From positions 1-26,831 of the forward strand of contig PJAB01000432.1 of NCBI GenBank assembly GCA_002887195.1: a DNA stretch of 26,831 nt. Reading direction: 5' to 3'. This DNA comes from Chrysochromulina parva (Eukaryota; Haptophyta; Prymnesiales; Chrysochromulinaceae). The notes under the pieces are model-generated. The model ran no database searches, was not told where the DNA came from, and worked only from the letters and a program-made list of their open reading frames with translations. Of this stretch, positions 7,967 to 19,268 are shown piece by piece. How positions within the stretch are numbered: the first letter of the stretch is position 1; every line of letters starts with the position of its first letter. The position numbers and the translations under genes were made by a program.

Positions 7967-10900
7967 TCATGCATCCCACGATTTACGTGGCCCTGGCGGT
8001 GCCGGTCCACCAAGCTGCCTGAGCTCACCGTAAGGGCCGTCTGGATGCTGCCCATTGGGTGAGCGCCTCCGCGGCCGCACGCCTCGTAACCACTCAATCG
8101 GCGGCTGCCACGACACCTGCCTCGTCTCAACGTTGTAGTAGTAGATCATTCCGTGCGCAGACGCGGCCATGTACCATGCAGGCGGCAGCTGCGGCGGGGC
8201 GCCTGGCGGCGGCCTGGGTGGCGCAATCGGCGGAGTAATCCCCCCGTTAATCGGCGACGCATAGCGGCTCTGCGGCGGCGGCAGCATCGCGGGAGGCGGC
8301 AGCGCCCTCCGATCCAGGCTTTTGCCCACCACAGGGCCGCGGCTGTTCGATGAAGCACTGTGCGGTGAGTACCCATTAGGAAATTCTGGCAACGACGCAG
8401 GCGGCGGCGCAGGCGGCGGCGGCGGCGGCGGCGGTGGCGGTGGCAGTGGCGGCGCCACGTGATGCGCCGCGCTTGACATCGTCCTCGGCGGTGTCGTCAC
8501 ATCTATCGAGACTGCAGGGGGGGATGGCTGCCTCTTGGGAGCGCTCTGCGGGGGCAGCTCCTCTTCCATAGACGGGGTGTCGAGCTCAGGCAGCTCGTGC
8601 AGCTCAATCCCCTCCACCGTGTACTGCCGTCTGGTGAGTGCGATGACGACCCTTGTGTAGCTCAATCCGCCACCCTCAGATTCTTGCTTGATCTGGAGCG
8701 CATGCACCATTGCGTATGCCTCCTCGACCGTCATTTGGTCTTTGACGCCCATGGGCGGCGGTACGGCCACGATCAGCTGGGCCACCTCCCACTCGGTCGC
8801 GGTGCCCGGGTTCGGATCGACGTGCTCCGCCCAAGCCTCGCCAAAGTCTGCAACATCCGAGGCGGACACGAGGTTGGATTTGATCGAGTCGAGTGCGGTG
8901 AAGTTATCAAGGACCACGGAGACAATCATGTTGAGCATGATGAAATTGCCGAGGAGAATGAACGAGAGGAAGAACGGGATCGCGATGCTCGAGCCGCAGT
9001 CAGTGGGCACCAGGTCTGGATTGCAGCCGCGCTCAGGGCCAACCATCGCGTCGTACATGAGGCCGGACCAGTTGTCGCCGGTGAGGCACTGCAACAGGAC
9101 CAGGTAGCCATGGCCAAAGTCGTCGAAGTTCCGATGGTCGTTCATCACCTCGCCCGTCTTGACGAAGGTGAAGAGCTGCACGCCGAGCACCGAATAGATG
9201 AACGTGATCAAGGCGAGCAGTCCGCCGACGTTCCCGAGCGCGGGCACAGAGAGCACAAGCGTCGTAAGCAGGGAACTCAGACCCTTGAATCCCTTGAGCA
9301 GCCGCATGATGCGCATGATGCGCGCCACGCGCACGATCCGCAAGAACATGGGCGGGATGGGCAGGGAGACGGCGGCGAACTGGTCGAGCAGCGATGTGGC
9401 CACGAGGAAGAAATCAAAGCGGTTCCAATTGTCACGGAAGTAATTACCCAGCCCAAGCCCGAGCAGCTTGATAAAGCACTCGACGTAGTAAATATAACTG
9501 AAGGATGCCAGAGCGTTCGAGTAGAACGCGTACATGGCCTCGTCATCCTCGATGCGGTGGTAGTCCAGCGCCATAATGATGATGTTGGTCAGAATGATTG
9601 AGGTGCAGAAGATGTCGAAGGCCTTGCCGGTGACGAGGTCGAACACGGGACGCAGCAGCTGCGACTTCGGCGGTCGCGGCTGGCGCGGCGCAGGCTTTTT
9701 CGCTGCCGAGTCAAGCATCGCCGCCTGCCACTGCTTCTGCTCATCCGTGAGCAACGCGCTGCCGTCGAGCTCAGCCTTGATTTTGCCGAAATTGTCAACG
9801 ACCGAGCCGACGAAGAGGTTGATGGTGGTAAAGGTGCCAACCAGCAGCCACATGATGAAAAAGAGGCACGCTGGCGAGAAGTCATTGCGCTGAGGGGCAA
9901 TGCCCGGTCCCACAACGTCCATGCCGGTGTACATGAAGTCTGTCCATCCGTCCCCCGTCGAGGCAATGAAGAGGAGGAGCATCGCGTTGGGGAAATCGTC
10001 GAAGGAGCCGAAGGGCGGGTTGAGCCACGACGTCGGTATGCCCTTAGGAGGTCCCTTTCGACCGCCGCCGCCCTTGAGGCGCCGCCGCCCATTCTTCCAG
10101 CCAGTCCATGGCTCCTGCTTCGCCTCCCGTGGATATGCATCGATCGGCGCGGGTGACATGCCCGGGACCAGTGGCTGCGGCGGTTCCGTCGCATTCCCAT
10201 GCGCGAATTCCAACTCAAAAGGAAGCTCGTCCTCCTCGTCCTCCTCGTCCTCCTTCTCTCGCGAGCGCTCACGGTAAGCCCAGCCGTCACGGTAAGCGCT
10301 CGCCGTCCAGTTCGCGCGCACGGAGAGGGTCTCGAGCCAAGACTCGCGATAGGGTTCCGGGGCTGCGAGCGAGCGACCGATGCCAAAGGCTACAACGTCT
10401 GCTTCGGCGGGTTTGCAAAGCTCGCGAACCTTGATGGTCGGGTCTGTGCATGAGCCAAAGGAATCCATAAAGAGCTCCATGCCAAGCACCGCGAACGAAA
10501 CCTGGAAGAAGATGACCACGCCTGTCACATTGAGGATGTCTCCCGAGGCGCGCGCGAAGAACTCAAAAATAACCTTCATTCCTTCGATGCGCGAGAGCAG
10601 GCGCAGCGGGCGCAGCACGCGCAGCAGCCGCAGCACCGACATTTTTGCGTACTCCTCGCACAGGCTGACGATCGATACCAGCATAATGCACAGGTCCATT
10701 ACGTTCCACGACGAGAGCAGGTAGCCGTTGGGCTCAGCGAGCAAGTCATACGCGAGAAACTTTAGGATGAGCTCGACGGTGAAGAGCGCGGTGAAGGCAT
10801 AGTTGGACACAGTGAGAACATGTTTCAAGTCCGAGTTCGGGTCGAGCCGTGGCGCGTCGAGCACAAGACATACCGACGACAAGAAGATGGCGAAGATGAT

Positions 10901-13303
10901 GAAAGCCTCCCACAACGGGTGCTCGACCACGCTGAGCGAAAATGTTCTCAGCTTCCTGCCTCCTGTCGGCGGCGTGCCACCGGATTGCGCCGCGACCGCG
11001 AAGACCTGGTCGGTGAGAAGATCCGTCTTCTCCGTAGCCTGGCCCGCCGCCTCGACCGCTCCAGGCTCTTCTTCCTTCTTCTCCTCGCCCTCCCCGCCCG
11101 CCTCCTCTTCGTCACTCCCAAACGAGTCAAGCAGAATGGCGATGAAGAGATTGAAGATGACGAAGAAGCCGATGACGAGGGCACTGATGAAGAAGACCCG
11201 CGCGAGCGATTCGTTAACCGCCGTGCACACGATGTATGGGTCGACCCAACCGCCCGAGAAAGTGCTCAAGATAGTAAGCATCCCGGGGAGGTAGTAGTCG
11301 AAATGGTAGCGTGTCCCTGCGCTATCTGTGAGCCCTCCAAAGAGTTGCATGCCCAGGAGCGTGAACATCGTCATGAAGACGAACAGTAGCACGAAGATGT
11401 TGGCTACCTGGCCCGCCGCGCCGAGAAGGCACATGAAGATGCGGAAGAGGCCGTCCCAGGACTTCATGATGCGCAACATCCGCAGGACGCGCACCATGCG
11501 CAGCACTCGAAAGTACATTACATTGAAGTTCGCGTCTTCGTTCGCCTTCACGAATTCGGTGAGCAAAAGGTCAGCTACGGAGACAAGGAGGAGTGTTGTG
11601 TCGAAAATGTTCCAACCCTGTGCGAAGAAATCCTTGACGCCCACAGCGACGAACTTGAGCGCCATTTCGATGACGAATAGTACGGTGAAGTAGGCGGTAA
11701 GCGTCTCGATGAGTAGGCCGTATTCAGCAGGCTGGCCAGCGTACGGCATGCACATGACCACCATGTTGCAGACGAGCATGAGCATAGTGCCGTATTGGAA
11801 CGTGGTTGATTCGACAATTTCACGCAGAAACGGGATACCTCCTTTGATTTCCGCCTCACCCTCGCCTGTCAGCTTCGCGTAATCATCGGTTTGCTTCATC
11901 TCTTCGCCGTGCTCCGCCGCCTCCTTCGCAAGTGCTTCCTCCTCCACGGCCGCATTATTTTCCTTCGACTTCATAAACTCCTCGAATACGACTGCGAGGA
12001 AGAGTTGGACGACGAAGAAGCCGCCGAGCATGGCGACAAGTAAAAAGTAGACCCACACGTAGGCCGAGAACGCATCCATGAGGTCGTACATGATATCACT
12101 CCAGGTGTCGAAGGTGATGATTTGGACAATCATCATTACGGCATTGAGGACGGAGTCGAAATCAGAGTTTCGCCCTATGGGCATGTAGTCGTGATAGACG
12201 CAGACCTCGCCTGGTTCCGTGCACAACCTGTCATCGTGCCTGCAGAACGTGACTTCCTCACGATCGCCGCCGCCACCACCCTTAAGGATACGGGCGACCA
12301 ACTGACGGCCATGGTCGTCGTCGTGGTGCGCATGCGGATCGTCGCACCAGTAGTGCAGCGTCCCCTCGAAGAGCTCCTCTCCCACGATGCCGAAGATGAG
12401 GAAAAGGAACGAGGCCAGACCCACGACGTTGCCCAGAGGGGGAATTGCGGCAAAGATAGACGAGATGAGCACGGGCATGCCCGGCACGAAACGTAGCGTG
12501 CGCAGTGGGCGCAGGGCCCTCAACGTACGGAGCCCGGTGAAGTTCCCAAAGGACGGGATGAAGATCGGAAGCCTGCATACAAGGTGAAGACAGGAGCGCT
12601 CAGTTGGAAGTCTGGAGAGTGCCACAGACATTTGCGGAGGCGGCGCACCAGGCGAGCGAAACAACCAAGAAGTCCAGGATGCACCAGGGATCGCGCAAGT
12701 ACGAGTACTTATGCATCACGAAGCCGTACCCTATGATCTTCGTCACCAGCTCACAGGTGAAGATGGCTAGGAACACATGTTCACATTTCTGCAGCGCAGG
12801 ACAATCGTTGGTTTAGCTGAAAACGTGCCGGGGCGTGCAGCGGGGCGCAGCCACGGGTGCGTCCGAGTGTAGTAGCGGCCGCTTACCGCGATAGTCGCTT
12901 GCTTCTCGGTCCCCTCCGGATCGACCGGGGAATTCCATGCCATGACTGAGATGTTGGCAATGATCGTTAGAGCGATTGCTGGCTCGAACCACGGAGCCTC
13001 GATTATGTTGATGGCCACGTTGCGGGGAAACGATTGAATACCCACACCCCACAACGATGTCTTGTGATATATCCAGCCGCTCGGCCCCCGGATCTCATCG
13101 GGGGGTGGCTGCATTGTGAGGCCTTCGAGGCCTGGAAGCACCCGCATTTCGTCGTTGTCATCGCCACCATTTTCATGACCTGTGGTGCTCGCTACGTCGC
13201 CATGCCCTCTTGTGGGAGCTCCGTGGACGCCGCCCTTGCGCACCCCGTGGTCCAGGCCCTCTTCGGTGGCGGTCGGCTCATCGTCAGCCGTGGCCGCAAC
13301 CAT
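7967..13303 (-). CDS. four-repeat voltage-gated cation channel with C-terminal WW domain
   Basis: The three-exon model is 13303-12887, 12788-12649 and 12572-7967, 1720 aa. The introns (GTAAGC...CTGCAG, 98 bp; GTGCGC...ATGCAG, 76 bp) join S1, S2-S3 and S4 of repeat I in phase. An in-frame TTG lies upstream of ATG 13303. It is the alpha-subunit architecture of Cav/Nav/NALCN channels: four repeats of S1-S6. S4 helices carry Arg every third position (TLRALRPLRTLR; FRVLRMVRVLRMLR; LRLLRVLRPLRLL; LRIVRVARIMRIMR). Pore loops read TFDTW (D341), FSGGW (G626), TGDGW (D1060) and TGDNW (D1352): a D/G/D/D ring rather than EEEE (calcium) or DEKA (sodium). After IVS6 a Cav-like EF-hand region is recognisable but degenerate (ADFGEAWAEH...AVPPPMG). 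The tail is Pro-rich with a run of 11 Pro near residue 1565, then a WW domain at about 1648-1677 (LPPAWYM...YYYN...QVSWQPP). Ion selectivity is not predictable beyond cation-permeable. Confidence 0.93.
8099..8188 (-). other. WW domain encoded at the channel C-terminus
   Basis: Residues about 1648-1677 of the channel. The two signature Trp residues (PPAWYM and VSWQPP), the central aromatic block IYYYN, the Thr/Arg turn and the terminal Pro-Pro all fit the WW consensus. It is in the same uninterrupted frame as repeat IV, 37 codons before the end of the following basic/Pro-rich tail. WW domains bind proline-rich ligands such as PPxY or poly-Pro; the channel's own poly-Pro stretch lies about 75 residues upstream. 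Confidence 0.85.
12573..12648 (-). other. intron 2 of channel gene
   Basis: A 76-bp intron with donor GTGCGC at 12648 and acceptor TATGCAG ending at 12573. It splits a Trp codon and joins the end of S3 (LVVSLAW) to the pre-S4 segment (LPIFIPSFGNF). Without splicing the upstream frame hits a stop 15 codons later, so it is needed for an intact repeat I. Confidence 0.85.
12789..12886 (-). other. intron 1 of channel gene
   Basis: A 98-bp intron with donor GTAAGC at 12886 and acceptor CGCTGCAG ending at 12789. It is phase 0 and joins EKQATIA (after S1) to KCEHVFLAIFTCELVTKI (S2). This restores the normal S1-S2 order of repeat I. Confidence 0.85.
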
Positions 13304-14038
13304 CACACACGACTGCACCAAAATGTCCCAGAGTGGCTTGTGAGTCTGCCCTCCTCTATGAGCGCAGCGCGTCCATTTCCTTGCAACGCTCAAAACCCAA
13401 AAATTGGTCTAAAAGTGTCACAAACTTCCGTGCACAACGCTGATTCGTTCACGTACAAGACAAGTCAAGTCAATGTCATCGACTTGACGTTCACGTTCAC
13501 GTTCATGAAATTAGCGTATTAGCCAGGGCCGGTGGCTGCCTGGCATTGCTAACTGGACGTCACTTCCGCTCCGCTCCTCGACACTCACTCAAGAGTCAAG
13601 ACACTCACTCCCGGACTCACTCACTCACGTCACGTCTAGAACACGTCACCCGCACTCACCATGTTCCATGCTTAGTTCCATGCAGCTTGCAGGGGTTCCA
13701 TCTTCCATTTTTCCATGCCAACCAACAAACCAACATGCAAACTCGACGCGCTTTCTCTTGTGCGGTCTGCGCCTTCCACGGTGTGTCTCCACGGGACCGG
13801 TGGGGCGGCTGTCTTGCCGCACGGCAAATGAATGTGAACTTGAACTGCATATTCACCACAAGTTTGCGCGGGGCGCCGGCGCGAGCGTGTGTTCTTGCAC
13901 ACCGCAAAAGGCCCTTTGCTTAGCTGCCGCTGTCGGCGTCGCTGCGCGTTGCAGGTGCGCCCATGTGCCGCCGCCTGTCTGCCTGTGTGCGCGTGCACTG
14001 ACGCGCTGCCACGTGCTCGGCGCCGTCCGCAGAGAGCA
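13304..14038. promoter_or_regulatory. bidirectional upstream region of channel and Arf-GEF genes
   Basis: This 735-bp spacer separates the divergent start codons of the channel (13303, -) and the BIG/Sec7 gene (14039, +), so both promoters must be here. It is rich in short repeats: GTCAAGTC/GACTTGAC arms (13464-13471, 13481-13488), CGTTCA repeats (about 13488-13507), ACTCACT runs (about 13579-13660), and five TTCCAT words (13664, 13676, 13696, 13703, 13711). No TATA box was recognised. A leader intron ending at CCGCAG (about 14025-14030) is possible. No coding sequence is supported. Confidence 0.55.
13464..13488. repeat. 8-bp inverted repeat in divergent promoter region
   Basis: GTCAAGTC (13464-13471) and GACTTGAC (13481-13488) are exact reverse complements with a 9-nt loop. 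The CAAGTCAAGTCAA word here also occurs in the repeat of the CXXC gene near 349-366. Confidence 0.6.
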
Positions 14039-17000
14039 ATGGCCACCGCTGAGAGCGACCTGGAGGTGAGGACGATGCACGTCTTCATCTCAAGGGCATT
14101 GCAAAAGATTCTCAAAGAGGCACCCAAGAAGCTGACGGCGCTTCGAACGTCGTGCACTTCGGTCCTCGGTGCGTGCCCCCGTCCTGCTGCGGCCGCCTGC
14201 GCGCGCTGCGAGCCAGCCGGCAGGCTCTTGGTACCGCTGAACTCCACCTCACCAATGCTTTTGTGGCTGTTGTCGATGCGCAGAGGAGCTCCAGAAGAAT
14301 GGCGCCGACTCCTTTCCACCGCCGCCGGCGGCGGACGAGTCGCCGCCGGCGACGCCGCAGCCGGCGACGCCCTCGGAATCTGATGCCGCAAAGCTCGAGC
14401 GGGCCCAAGCGGTGATGGACAGCGCCAAGGTTGGCGACGACGACAGTACGCCGGCAGTCGGCACGGAGCGTCCGGTCGAGGACATGGAGGACGATGTTGA
14501 ACGGAAGGGGCCCGGCTCATCCGTTGGCGCTGAGCTGGTGGTGAGCGGCACCGACCGTTTCTTCGTGCCGCTGAAGCTCGCGTGCGAGTCGAAGCTGCCC
14601 CGTCTGATGGACGTGGCGCTCGCCTGCATCCAAAAGCTGATCGCGTACGGCTACGTGCGCGGCAAGGAGGTGCAAGTGGGCAAGATGCGGCGCCAGCTGA
14701 TGGATGTGGTCATGGAGACCATCTGCGCATGCAAGGACCAGGAGGATGAGCTCGTGCAGCTGCAGATCGTTAAGGCCGTTCTGACGGCGGTCACCTCCAC
14801 CGTCTCTGCCGTGCACGAGACTACGCTGCTGCTCGCCGTGAAGACATGCTTCTACATATACCTGGTGTCGCGCACGCCCGTCATCCAGACGACGGCGAAC
14901 GCGACGCTCACCCAGATGCTCAACGTCGTCTTTCAGCGCCTCGAGTTTGGCGGTGGCCAGTCCGTGGTCAGCCCCGCCGCCTTGTCGGTAATCCAGCGCG
15001 ACGCCTTTCTCGTCTTCCGCTCCCTGTGCAAGCTGAGCATGAAGCCGCTGCCCGAGAACCTGGTCGCGGACGACTCAATCGAGCTGCGCTCCAAGCTTCT
15101 CTCGCTGCAGTTGCTCTTCTCGATCATCCAAAACTCGGGCACCAAGTTCCGCTCGGGCGACAAGTTCGTGTGGGCGGTGCGCCAGTACCTTTGCGTCTCG
15201 CTGCTCAAGAACGGCGTGTCGCCGATCGCGTCCATCCTGCAGCTGTCGCTCGACCTCTTCGTGGCCGTCATCCGCTTCTTCAAGGATCACCTCAAGTCCG
15301 AGATCGGCGTCTTCTTCTCCAACATCCTGCTGCGCATCCTCGAATCGACCAACTCGTCGCTTGTCCAGAAGCAGCTGACCGTGCAGTGCCTGCGTACGCT
15401 TGTCAAGGAACCCCAGTTGATTGTGGATCTCTTCCTCAACTACGACTGCGACCTCGATCACCCGAATATCATGGCCACCATCAGCGACGGCCTCTCGCGC
15501 CTGACCACCTCGCTGCACACCCTCACGGAGCCCACGGACGAAGACAAGCACCTCAAGGGCATCGCGCTCGAGACCCTCGTGGCTATCTCGGATTCGATGG
15601 TCGCATGGGAGCGCGAGACGCGCGGCGAGGTCGCCAAACCGTCCGCCGTGGAGGAGGTGGAGCGCGACGATAGCACAGTCGTCTCCCCTTCCGCGACCGC
15701 GGGCAAGGCGGCGGCCGGCGAGACGGCGGCCGCGGCCTCGTCGCCGGCGGCGGAGGGCGGCGCGATCGTGCCTGCGGGGAAGGGTGTGGTACGCGACCTA
15801 GAGGCGAGCTTCCACCGCAAGAACGATGTGCAGGAGGGCATCGTCAAGTTCAATATGAAGCCCAAGAAGGGTCTCAAATACCTCACCGACGTGTGTGGCC
15901 TCGAGAACACGCCCGCGGCCATCGCCCAGTTCCTGCTGACCAGCTCGGGGCTCGACAAGCGTGCGGTTGGCGACTTTTTGGGCGAGGGCGATGAGTTCAA
16001 TAAGTCGGTGCTCTATGCGTACGTCGACGCCATTGACTTTGCAGGGCTCACCTTTGACGCAGCGCTGCGTAAGTTCCTCTCTCACTTTTGGATGCCGGGC
16101 GAAGCTCAGAAGATCGACCGCATGATGGAGAAGTTCGCGCAGCGCTATTGCTCGCAGAACGACGAGAAGGTGTTTGCGAACGCGGACACCGCGTACGTAC
16201 TCGCCTACTCGCTCATCATGCTCAACACCGACGCGCACTCGTCGCAGATCAAGAAGAAGATGACCCAGCAGGAGTTCGTCAACATGAACCGCGGCATCAA
16301 CGACTCCAAGGACCTGCCCAGCGCCTTTCTCGAGCAGCTCTATCAGGGCATCACCACTAATGAGATCAAGATCAAGGAGTTCGACCCGGTCGCCGAGCAC
16401 GCCAAGAAGCAGGAGAAGGAGGGCCGGTCGACGAGTGCGCCGATCAACAAGACGAAGCTCTTCAACCTCGAGTCGGCAGCCATGGTCAAGGAGTCGCAGG
16501 AGGCATTCAAACTCAAGGCCAAATCGAAGACCAAATTCGTCACCTCCAAGGACGCTGAGGCGGTGCGCCCGATGTTCGAGTCGACCTGGTGCGCGATGCT
16601 CGCCGCTTGCTCGGCCGTGATGGACGATCAGCCTACGGAGCCCTTCCCGCCCATCGTGGGCCAGGCCATCCGCGGCTTCGAGAACGCGATCCACGTCGCA
16701 GCGGACTTTGGCATGCAGACCGAGCGTGACGCATTCATCACCATGCTCGTCAAGTTCACCTACCTTGACTCGACGAAGACCATGGGCAAGCGCAACATCG
16801 AGTCCTTCAAGGCGCTCGTGCAGGTGGCGCTGCGCGACGGCAATGGGCTCGGCGCCTCCTGGGGCCCTGTGTTCAAGTGCCTCTCTGAGTTCCAACGGCT
16901 CTACATGATCGGCACGGGCGCGAAGACCGACGCGCAGATCTTAACCGGCCCCGCGCGTCCCTCGTCCGCGCCCGCGTCCTCCAAGAAAGCGGAGCCCGCC

Positions 17001-19268
17001 GCCGCCGCCTCGGCCTCCAGAACCTCGAGCTCGAGCATCATGAGCTTCGGCTCGTCGAAGAGCCTCGCCGTGATGCAGCAGACGCGCCCGCGCCAGTCGA
17101 CGGTGAGCACCGGGCAGGTGTCCATCGACTTGGCTGCCGTTGACGCGCTCAATTCGGAGACGATGCTCGACAAGGTGGATGTCGTCGCCATCGACCGCAT
17201 CTTTTCGAGCTCCGAGCAACTCTCGCCCGAAGCCATCGTGCACTTCGTCAACGCCCTGACCGCCGTGTCTCGTGAGGAGCTCTCCGATCCGACGAACCCG
17301 CAGGTGTACTCGCTGCAGAAGCTCGTCGAGATCGCGCACTACAACATGAACCGCGTGCGCTTCGTGTGGGCGCGCATCTGGGAGGTGCTCGGAGAGTTCT
17401 TCACCGAGGTGGGCCAGCACCCGAATTACCACTTCGCCATGTACGCTGTCGACTCGCTACGCCAGCTCTCTCACAAGTTCCTCGAGAAAGGCGAGCTGCT
17501 CAACTTCGCCTTCCAGCGAGAGTTCCTCAAGCCCTTCGTCGACCTGATGGGTCCGCACTCGGCCCTCGAGATCCGCGAGCTCATCCTGGGCTGCCTCGAG
17601 AATATGATCCTCTCGCGCGCCAAGAACATCAAGAGCGGATGGACACCCATGTTCTCTGTCTTCTCGCTCGCCGCCCAGGACGCCGCCGCCTCCGTCGCGC
17701 AGCCTGGCTTTAAGCTCGCGCAGCACATCATCGCCGAGCATTCTGCGCTCATCGGAGGCCAATACACCGAATGTGCCGCCTGCCTGGGTGCCTACCTGCA
17801 CCAGCCGCACCACGAGCAGCTCGCAGTGCAAGCAGCACAGGCTCTCGTCACGTTTGCGCGCGTGCTCTCGAAGATCACCAAAGAGGTGTCACCCTCGGCT
17901 AGCAGCGGCGAAAAAGGAGAAGCTCCCGGATCGCCAAGAGCGGAAAGCGCGAGCAGCAGCAGCAGCATGGAGCGTGATTGGTGGGCGCTGCTTGGGGCCC
18001 TGCTCCAGGGCGTGCACGACCGCCGGCCCGCGGTGCGCGGTGCGGCACTGCAGGCCATGTTCACATGCCTAAACTTGGAGCTTGGCACGGAGGGAGTACT
18101 CCAGGGCGAGGTCGGGCGCTCGGCGTACCGCACCTTCGTCGTCGGTATGTACTCTGTGCTGCCTGTCGAGCCCCCTGCCGTGGCGGCGGGCGAGGCGGCG
18201 ACGGCCAGCGCGCCGGCGGCTGCGCCTGCCCCCACGCCCGAGGCGGCCGACTGGCTGGCGACCACGGGTGTAGCGGCGCTCAGCGAGTCAGAACGCTGCT
18301 TCTGCCGCCATTCCAAGGCGCTTGGTTCGGGGCTGCTCGATGAGCTCGTCACGCTGCTCGTGCGCTGCCTGCAGCAGACGCACACGCCGGCGCTCGCGCA
18401 CACAGCGGCGGAGGCGCTCCTCCACCTTGTCAAGGAGACGGGCGCCGCCTTCTCACAGGACACGTGGAAGAGCGTCTGCGCCGAGCTCAAGGGCGCCTTC
18501 GTGGGCGCGGGCCCGTATGTGGCGCCGTCGCCGCCCGTCGAGGCAAAGGGCGACACCAAATTGGTGGCGGAGGTGTCGCAGCGCGTCCAAAAGGAGGCCC
18601 CGCCCGGATCGGGCCCCCGCGAGATGCAGACGCTGCTGCTCTCCACTGTCCATCAGCTGCTGCTGCTCAACCACAAGCTGATGAAGATCCCGGATCTCGA
18701 GGGCCTGCTCAACAGCATGCACGAGTCGTACGAAAAGGCGCACCACACCGTTATGGACGCGGTCGGCGGCGCCGAGGTAAGCAAGACCGAGCTCGATGAG
18801 GCCATCACTCTCGAGGTCGACGCCCTCTCGTATTACTCCCAGATCCTGTTCACACTCTTCGCCAAGCTCACGCCCGGTGCAAAGCTCCCTACCAAAGGCA
18901 CCGAGCCGCCGCTGGGCTCCGAGGCCCACATCTTGCTCATTGGCGCGGCCGCCGAGTACCGCCTCGTGTCCTTTTGTCTGCACGTGATGCGCGAGTACCT
19001 TGCCATCCACAAGGTCGCCGGGGACGCGAAGAGCAAGCACGCGGCGCTCGCGCAGCGGCTGCTCACCACGTTCACGCCGTCGGTCGAGACGCTACTACAG
19101 CAGATCATGCAGTGGCATGACTCACAATTCGCGCGCCACCTACCGGGCTTCTACCCGCTCTTTGTCGACCTGATGCACTGCGACTCGAAGGAACTGCGCC
19201 AGATCCTGCGCGACATCTTCGCCAACCGCGTCGGAGATATGGTCAACAACAAGGCTCCGGCCTCGTGA
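14039..19268 (+). CDS. BIG/Sec7-type guanine-nucleotide exchange factor for Arf GTPases
   Basis: The two-exon model is 14039-14168 and 14284-19268, giving 1704 aa. The 115-bp intron (GTGCGT...GATGCGCAG) is phase-consistent, and the join VFISRALQKILKEAPKKL...SVLEELQKNG matches the start of the DCB domain of human BIG1/BIG2. Large Arf-GEFs activate Arf at the trans-Golgi and recruit vesicle coats. The order is: DCB/HUS helical region (about 1-540, with FLNYDCDLDHPNI as the HUS box), an Ala-rich spacer, the Sec7 domain (about 550-745) and C-terminal HDS helical repeats. The Sec7 domain is intact: VGDFLGEGDEFN, the glutamic finger in PGEAQKIDRMMEKFA (E650, codon 16101-16103) that displaces Mg-GDP, then DTAYVLAYSLIMLNTDAHSS and NRGINDSKDLP. 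The length is close to metazoan BIG proteins (about 1800 aa) and yeast Sec7p. Divergent from the channel gene. Confidence 0.95.
14169..14283 (+). other. intron of the BIG/Sec7 gene
   Basis: A 115-bp intron with donor GTGCGT (14169) and acceptor GATGCGCAG ending at 14283. It interrupts a Glu codon after its first base. Splicing gives SVLEELQKNG, which aligns with the corresponding helix of mammalian BIG proteins. Confidence 0.85.

Noticed and set aside
8597..9601. 334-codon plus-strand frame opposite the channel
   Set aside because: It is rich in His, Glu, Asp and Arg because it is the antisense of hydrophobic channel helices; the minus-strand channel is unambiguous.
7967..13303. A complete sodium-channel (DEKA) or NALCN (EEKE) assignment
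   Set aside because: The pore residues read D/G/D/D, which fits neither; the gene is left as a non-canonical four-repeat cation channel.
15798..16895. 365-codon minus-strand frame opposite the Sec7 domain
   Set aside because: A Leu/Glu/Arg-rich shadow of the conserved Sec7-coding strand.
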